Below the pieces are notes generated by a model. That model was not told the DNA's origin and ran no database searches. It saw only the letters and a list, made by a program, of their open reading frames with translations. From JAYSRU01 sp043720875 (GTDB lineage Bacteria; Bacteroidota; Bacteroidia; Flavobacteriales_D; Crocinitomicaceae), in assembly GCA_043720875.1 (NCBI GenBank), contig JAYSRU010000192.1, positions 1 through 10,253 on the forward strand: a DNA stretch of 10,253 nt, given 5' to 3'. The translations under genes and the position numbers were made by a program. Shown here piece after piece: positions 5,814-10,253 of the stretch; position 1 is the first letter of the stretch; the number at the start of each line of letters is the position of its first letter.

Positions 5814-7419
5814 TTCTCAATTTGAACCTGAATTTTTGCCCAATACTGAATACAAAAAATAACGAACCTAAAGCGCCTAGAATCCTACCAATTATATCTC
5901 CATACGTTGAATAAAAGGTTTTTGAATGGTTCAGGTTAACTGTACCACGAAGACCTGTTTTTACACCATAAACGGTTGATTGAACAACATCGCCACGTTG
6001 GTTGATAATACAACTGATTCCTGTGTTTGCACTTCTTGCCAACGACCTACGGTTTTCAACTGCACGTAAACGTGAAAATGACATGTGTTGCTTGTAGCCA
6101 GGAGATTCTCCCCACCAACCATCATTCGTAATTACAAAAAGAACATCTGCACCACGTTTTACTTGTTGCGAAATAAATTCGCCGTAAATAGATTCGTAAC
6201 AAACAATTGGAGCAAAACTATGACCTTCCGCACGCATAAATGGCGGTTTAGTCTCGATTCCAAGTGTGCCAGAGGTTCCACCGTTTTGAATGGCAAGGTT
6301 TTCTAACCAAGGAAAAACGCCTGCAAAAGGAATTTTTTCAACGCCCAAAACCAATTTAGATTTATGTACAAAGCGATGGTGGTCTAAGCGATCAATAAGC
6401 ATAGAACTATTGTAAGATTCTTCGTATCCATAACTTGCTCCATCTACTATTTTGCGAGAAGCATTTGAGTTGCGTTTGTGAAAAAATCTTTTCGTACTTG
6501 CACCGATCAATAACGATGGTCTACCCCATTTGGCTTTGGCTTCCAGTAAGAATTGATAATAAATCATATTCTTCACATCTTCCTCATAAAATTCGAAAGG
6601 TAAAGCGGTCTCTGGTGCTAAAACAAAGTCAGTGTTTTTCGTAACAAGTTTGTCGGCTATTCCGAAAATGCTATTTAATTGATCTTGAATTGGTCCAGAA
6701 AATTTCTCGGTGTAAGGATCTATATTCGGTTGAGTGATAACCACTTCAATGGGTTTTTTTATTTCAGTATAACTATAATACATACTTAAAGAAATACCAA
6801 TAGGCAATACCAATAGGGTGACTAAGGTAATGATTACGGGAGTTTGTATAGCCCAATTTTCTTTTAAAAACCTCACATTAACTACGAGCTTTAAAATAAT
6901 TAGGTTGACCAGTAACAACCAAAGGGTACCACCCAATACACCAGAGAAATTATACCACTGTACTAAGCTTGGATGAATGGAGAAAATGTTGCCAAGGTTT
7001 AACCATGGCCATGAAAGTTCCCAATAATAGTGGATGTATTCAAAACCTATCCAATAAAAAATAAGGCCCATATACCCCTTTTGATCTCCTAGTATTTTCT
7101 TGGTAAAATGAAATGCCACGATAATCAAAGCCATTAATAGTGCATTAAGGAGAAACGCGAAAATTGCGCCACCACCGCTGGCATTATAAATCCACCAAGT
7201 GCTAATTGTGTTGTAAACTGTGAAAGCAATAAAAGCATGTGGAAAAATATGGAACGCATTGCGTTGCATACTGTGTAATTGACGTTCAACAAGTAACAAA
7301 GGCACCCATGCTACAAACCCCAAAAATGTTAAGCTCCCTGTAAAAGGAAAGGCTGCGCCAAGTAATACTCCGGTAAGCAAGGAAAGTAAATAGCGTGTTG
7401 AAGTGGAGATCTGGATCAT
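5806..7419 (-). CDS. lnt: Apolipoprotein N-acyltransferase
   Basis: 537 residues, close to E. coli Lnt (512). This inner-membrane enzyme adds the third acyl chain to the N-terminal cysteine of lipoproteins after Lgt and LspA. Residues about 8-220 hold multiple hydrophobic membrane segments (for example 10-44, 84-106, 160-180, 192-215), followed by a periplasmic nitrilase-type domain (from about 225) and a last hydrophobic segment near 510-525. The catalytic triad is visible: E270 in LAPETALPF, K353 in HKSKLVLGVE and C407 in PIVCYES, with E361 and E409 in the expected supporting places and NDGWWG at 432-437. The usual LVPFGE reads LVLGVE here, a change I associate with Bacteroidota Lnt. It lies 43 bases downstream of rho on the same strand and is probably cotranscribed; I see no strong promoter of its own. 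The ATG at 7419 gives a normal short N-terminus before the first membrane segment. Confidence 0.94.
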   Translation of the reverse strand: MIQISTSTRYLLSLLTGVLLGAAFPFTGSLTFLGFVAWVPLLLVERQLHSMQRNAFHIFPHAFIAFTVYNTISTWWIYNASGGGAIFAFLLNALLMALIIVAFHFTKKILGDQKGYMGLIFYWIGFEYIHYYWELSWPWLNLGNIFSIHPSLVQWYNFSGVLGGTLWLLLVNLIILKLVVNVRFLKENWAIQTPVIITLVTLLVLPIGISLSMYYSYTEIKKPIEVVITQPNIDPYTEKFSGPIQDQLNSIFGIADKLVTKNTDFVLAPETALPFEFYEEDVKNMIYYQFLLEAKAKWGRPSLLIGASTKRFFHKRNSNASRKIVDGASYGYEESYNSSMLIDRLDHHRFVHKSKLVLGVEKIPFAGVFPWLENLAIQNGGTSGTLGIETKPPFMRAEGHSFAPIVCYESIYGEFISQQVKRGADVLFVITNDGWWGESPGYKQHMSFSRLRAVENRRSLARSANTGISCIINQRGDVVQSTVYGVKTGLRGTVNLNHSKTFYSTYGDIIGRILGALGSLFFVFSIGQKFRFKLRKA

Positions 7420-7462
7420 GACTTAAAGATAATAACAGTTAAGAAAGCAAGATTAAAAAGGT

Positions 7463-9388
7463 TTATGAATTCATCGAAATTAAGAACTCCTCATTACTTT
7501 TTGTTCCTTCCATATGGTTTTTCATAAATTCCATAGCCTCAACAGGATTCATATCAGCAATAAATTTACGCAACAACCAAACGCGTTGAAGAATATCTTT
7601 CTTCACCAATAGGTCTTCTCTTCTTGTTCCAGAAGCGGTAATGTCTATGGCTGGGAATATTCTTCGGTTGGCTATTTTTCGATCTAATTGCAATTCCATG
7701 TTACCTGTTCCTTTAAATTCTTCAAAGATAACTTCATCCATTTTCGAACCTGTTTCTGTTAAAGCTGTGGCAAGAATTGACAATGAACCGCCATTTTCTA
7801 TTTTACGCGCAGCTCCAAAGAATCTTTTCGGTTTGTGTAATGCATTGGCATCAACTCCACCAGATAATATTTTTCCAGATGCTGGAGAAACTGTATTGTA
7901 AGCGCGTGCCAAACGTGTAATTGAATCTAAAAGAATGCAAACATCATGGCCACATTCAACCATTCGTTTTGCTTTTTCTAGTACCATGTTAGCCACTTTT
8001 ACGTGTCTTTCAGCCGGCTCGTCAAATGTAGATGCTACAACTTCAGCATTTACCGAACGTGCCATGTCTGTTACTTCTTCAGGTCGCTCATCGATCAATA
8101 AAACAATCAAATAAGTTTCAGGATGATTTGCAGCAATCGCATTGGCCACATCTTTTAAGAGCATGGTTTTACCTGTTTTAGGTTGCGCCACAATCATTCC
8201 ACGTTGTCCTTTTCCAATTGGTGCAAACAAGTCCATTATTCTGGTCGATAAACTTTCGTCTTTGTGCCCAGTTAATTTAAATTTCTCACTTGGAAAAAGA
8301 GGTGTTAAGTATTGGAAAGGTACGCGATCACGAATAAATGATGGATCGCGACCATTAATTTTTTCAATATTTACCATTGGGAAAAACTTCTCGCCTTCTT
8401 TTGGCGGACGAATTGTACAAACACAAGTGTCACCAGTTTTTATACCCCATTGTTTAATTTGATTTGTTGAAACATAGATGTCATCTGGAGAAGCAAGGTA
8501 GTTGTAATCAGAAGAACGAAGGAAACCGTAGCCATCCAACATAATTTCTAATACACCTTCAGATCTAACAATTCCTGTTAAGTCGTAGGCTTCTTCTTGT
8601 TTCTTTTGTTCTTGTTTTTTAAGCTCAGCTTGACGCTGTTGTTCAATACGTTGCTCATTAACAAGTCTTAATTGTTCTTTACGATTATTTTCTCGGTGCA
8701 ATTCAGCTTCATCAACTTCTTTTGCCTCTGTATTTTTAGTTTCACTAACTGGAGCAGTAATTCCTGCTTCAAGATTAGCCGCAGCTAAACTCTCCGCTTT
8801 CTTACGCGCCAATTCTCTAAATAATTCTTGATTGCTTTTTTTTCTTTCTGGAGCAACCTTAGGCTCAAGATTTTCTTCTACTTCTCCTTCAGTTTTCTCT
8901 GAAAATAGGAAAGCTGGAGCTTCCGCGGTTGTTTCTACAGGAGGAATAGTAGCATCACCATCTGCTGTAATCGTTTGTTTTGTACTTTTCTTAGCTGTTT
9001 TTACTGGCTTTTTTGGAGCATCAGTTATTGCTTCAGTTTCAGCAGGTGCAGCATTGGTTGTAAACAAATCTGGCTGAGCGTTTGATTCCTCGGGAGCAAT
9101 TGCTTCCTCAGTTGAAATTGATGGTTCAGGTAAACTTTCGGCTACAGGTTCGTTTTTATCCTTTACAACATAAACAGGTTCCTTAATAATGCGGGTGCGT
9201 TTTTTCTTTTCACCTGCTTCACTTACAGTTGTTTCAGTTGGAGTTTCAATGGAGGCGCTTAGGGTAGTTTCAAAAATAAGTTGAACTAATTCATTTTTTT
9301 TGAGCGATTCTACGTTAGCGATTCCTGCATTTTTTGCTAATTCTCTTAAGTCAGGAAGCTTTTTGCCTTCTAGTTCTTTTATTGTCAT
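7463..9388 (-). CDS. rho: Transcription termination factor Rho, long Bacteroidota form
   Basis: 641 residues against 419 in E. coli. Rho is a hexameric RNA-dependent ATPase that ends transcription. Residues 1-40 are a Rho_N domain (MTIKELEGKKLPDLRELAKN). About 45-230 is a low-complexity linker rich in Glu, Ala, Thr, Pro and Lys, followed by a charged Gln/Lys/Glu helix (about 230-267) that looks like coiled coil. The cold-shock-type RNA-binding domain starts near 271 and carries DGYGFLRSSD (285-294). The ATPase core has the P-loop in AQPKTGKT (401-408), catalytic E434 in LLIDERPEEVTDM, Walker B D488 in LLDSITRLARAYN, and the arginine finger R589 in SGTRREDLL. The extra length is all in the linker, known from other Bacteroidota Rho proteins; in B. 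thetaiotaomicron a disordered Rho region has been reported to drive phase separation. It is probably first in a rho-lnt unit, transcribed from the promoter near 9463-9491. Confidence 0.97.
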   Translation of the reverse strand: MTIKELEGKKLPDLRELAKNAGIANVESLKKNELVQLIFETTLSASIETPTETTVSEAGEKKKRTRIIKEPVYVVKDKNEPVAESLPEPSISTEEAIAPEESNAQPDLFTTNAAPAETEAITDAPKKPVKTAKKSTKQTITADGDATIPPVETTAEAPAFLFSEKTEGEVEENLEPKVAPERKKSNQELFRELARKKAESLAAANLEAGITAPVSETKNTEAKEVDEAELHRENNRKEQLRLVNEQRIEQQRQAELKKQEQKKQEEAYDLTGIVRSEGVLEIMLDGYGFLRSSDYNYLASPDDIYVSTNQIKQWGIKTGDTCVCTIRPPKEGEKFFPMVNIEKINGRDPSFIRDRVPFQYLTPLFPSEKFKLTGHKDESLSTRIMDLFAPIGKGQRGMIVAQPKTGKTMLLKDVANAIAANHPETYLIVLLIDERPEEVTDMARSVNAEVVASTFDEPAERHVKVANMVLEKAKRMVECGHDVCILLDSITRLARAYNTVSPASGKILSGGVDANALHKPKRFFGAARKIENGGSLSILATALTETGSKMDEVIFEEFKGTGNMELQLDRKIANRRIFPAIDITASGTRREDLLVKKDILQRVWLLRKFIADMNPVEAMEFMKNHMEGTKSNEEFLISMNS

Positions 9389-9462
9389 ACAACTGTGTTC
9401 TGTGAAATGTTTTTTGTGGAGTTGAACCCGTAATGATGGGTCGTTGTCTGAATGCGACAGTG

Positions 9463-9491
9463 CAATTATAAGGTTTTTTTTTAAAAGACAA
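9463..9491 (-). promoter_or_regulatory. Candidate rho promoter
   Basis: On the - strand TTG (9491-9489), an 18-base spacer and TATAATTG (9470-9463) fit the Bacteroidota pattern with one mismatch in the -7 element. The start would fall near 9457, giving a leader of about 70 bases before the ATG at 9388. Small hairpins are possible in the leader: ACCC/GGGT at 9426-9441 and GTCG/CGAC at 9440-9458. The leader could matter for Rho autoregulation, which is known in E. coli, but nothing here proves it. Confidence 0.45.
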
Positions 9492-9580
9492 ATACTTTTA
9501 AAAGAAATTCATCTGTATCTGATATGAAATAAATTAGCGTACTTTGGATGCAACTAATACGTTGAAAGAAATTTCATCTT
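9479..9580. repeat. Repeat-rich rho/crp divergent control region
   Basis: TTTTAAAAGA occurs twice, at 9479-9488 and 9496-9505, 17 bases apart, flanking the predicted rho -33 element; the second copy includes a perfect palindrome CTTTTAAAAG (9495-9504). A second pair, AAAGAAATTCATCT (9501-9514) and AAAGAAATTTCATCTT (9565-9580), differs by one inserted T. GTACTTTG at 9533-9540 or so loosely resembles a -7 element for the + strand gene, but no -33 partner fits. These could be operators shared by the divergent genes. Confidence 0.35.
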
Positions 9581-9629
9581 GGAATGGTTTCAAAAAAATC
9601 AAATTATAAATAGATCAATAATAAATCAA

Positions 9630-10253
9630 ATGGAACACGTTTCTTCATTATTCCCCGGATTTAATCAACCATTATTGGATGAGATTGACTCGAATGCAAC
9701 TGTTCAAACTTTTGAGGAAGGAACGGTGATTATGCGTACTGGACAGTATATTAAAAATACGGTTTTGGTTACAAAGGGTAAAATAAAGGTGTATCGTGAA
9801 GACGACGATGGCGGTGAGTTTTTTATGTATTATTTGCTTCCTGGGCAAGCCTGTGCTATCAGTATGATCTGTGCAACTAAAACGGAACAAAGTCAAATCA
9901 TGGCCAAAGTTGTTGAAGCTGCTGAGGTTGTTTTAGTTCCACTTAAATTGATGGATCAATGGATGATGCAACACCGCTCTTGGTATGAGTTTGTTATTGA
10001 AACCTACAGAAGCAGATTTGATGAAGTGCTACAAGTTATCGACAGCATTGCATTCAAAGCGATGGATGAACGGTTGGAGTTTTATTTAAAGCGACAAAAA
10101 GAAGTGTGTCAGTGTACGGATCTTAAAATATCGCATCAAGATATTGCGTCCGATTTAAATACTTCTCGCGAAGTTGTTTCTAGACTTTTAAAGAAAATGG
10201 AACAGTTAGGATCTTTAAAATTGCATAGAAGTCACATTGAATTTTTGAAATAA
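9630..10253 (+). CDS. Crp/Fnr-family transcriptional regulator
   Basis: 207 residues and complete. The N-terminal part (about 15-115) is a cyclic-nucleotide-binding-type beta roll (VTKGKIKVYREDDDGGEFFMYYLLPGQ across 47-73), followed by a long dimer helix (about 118-145, including IDSIAFKAMDERLEFYL) and a winged helix-turn-helix with recognition helix in HQDIASDLNTSREVVSRLLKKME (169-191, written here in parts: HQDIASDLNTS, then REVVSRLLKKME). The cAMP pocket signature is absent: after G72 there is Gln rather than Glu, and the Arg-Ser pair is replaced by QIMAKV. Four cysteines, C75, C81, C160 and C162, suggest redox, thiol or metal sensing, which is inference. The ATG at 9630 is preferred to an in-frame TTG at 9579, which would prepend 17 residues not typical of the family. 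It is divergent from rho; its targets are unknown, and the repeats upstream may include its own operator. Confidence 0.88.
   Translation: MEHVSSLFPGFNQPLLDEIDSNATVQTFEEGTVIMRTGQYIKNTVLVTKGKIKVYREDDDGGEFFMYYLLPGQACAISMICATKTEQSQIMAKVVEAAEVVLVPLKLMDQWMMQHRSWYEFVIETYRSRFDEVLQVIDSIAFKAMDERLEFYLKRQKEVCQCTDLKISHQDIASDLNTSREVVSRLLKKMEQLGSLKLHRSHIEFLK

Noticed and set aside
7424..7431. TATCTTTA on the - strand as an internal promoter for lnt
   Set aside because: The -7 match has one mismatch, the spacer to the nearest TTG is only 16 bases, and the transcript would be leaderless. Readthrough from rho is simpler.
7641..9077. Several open frames on the + strand opposite rho
   Set aside because: They are shadows of the rho reading frame, which has full family motifs over its whole length.
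9579..9629. TTG start for the Crp/Fnr regulator
   Set aside because: The extra 17 residues do not resemble the family and an ATG follows at a normal position.
1..10253. CRISPR array, prophage, transposase or defence operon
   Set aside because: No regularly spaced repeats and no integrase, transposase, nuclease or toxin-antitoxin pair can be recognised. All but one gene are common housekeeping families.

Overview
The window reads as an ordinary chromosomal segment of a low-GC Bacteroidota, most likely from the Flavobacteriales (a Crocinitomicaceae/Fluviicola-like genome would fit, but this cannot be settled from the sequence). The reasons are a Bacteroidota-type Rho with a very long low-complexity linker, AT-rich spacers without Shine-Dalgarno sequences, two promoters of the TTG...TAnnTTTG class typical of the phylum, and Bacteroidota-style Lnt, FabI and Crp/Fnr sequences.

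Layout. The left edge holds the last 42 codons of an ADP-heptose epimerase (LPS core sugar supply). It is followed on the + strand by rluF (23S rRNA pseudouridine synthase) with its own promoter. Convergent to it is an uncharacterised secreted or outer-membrane-type protein (1268-2230, - strand). An 870-base gene-free stretch (2231-3104) follows. It holds two related fold-back repeats (2281-2412 and 2463-2642), an AT-rich part, and a different structured repeat-like element (about 2864-2985), and ends in the fabI promoter. fabI (enoyl-ACP reductase) is followed by a long hairpin, a DEAD-box RNA helicase, a hairpin-bearing intergenic repeat (5363-5434) and a small rhodanese. On the - strand, rho and lnt lie in tandem 43 bases apart and converge on the rhodanese gene. 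A Crp/Fnr-type regulator, divergent from rho, closes the window and is complete.

How the genes relate. Most are housekeeping genes. Three serve the envelope: the HldD fragment for LPS core, FabI for fatty acids and Lnt for lipoprotein maturation. Three act on RNA: RluF, the DEAD-box helicase and Rho. They do not form one pathway. I see no CRISPR array, phage, transposase, tRNA or rRNA, and no convincing new multi-gene system. The parts most worth a second look are the non-coding repeats, the uncharacterised barrel-like protein, the cysteine-bearing regulator with its repeat-rich divergent promoter region, and the long disordered linker of Rho.
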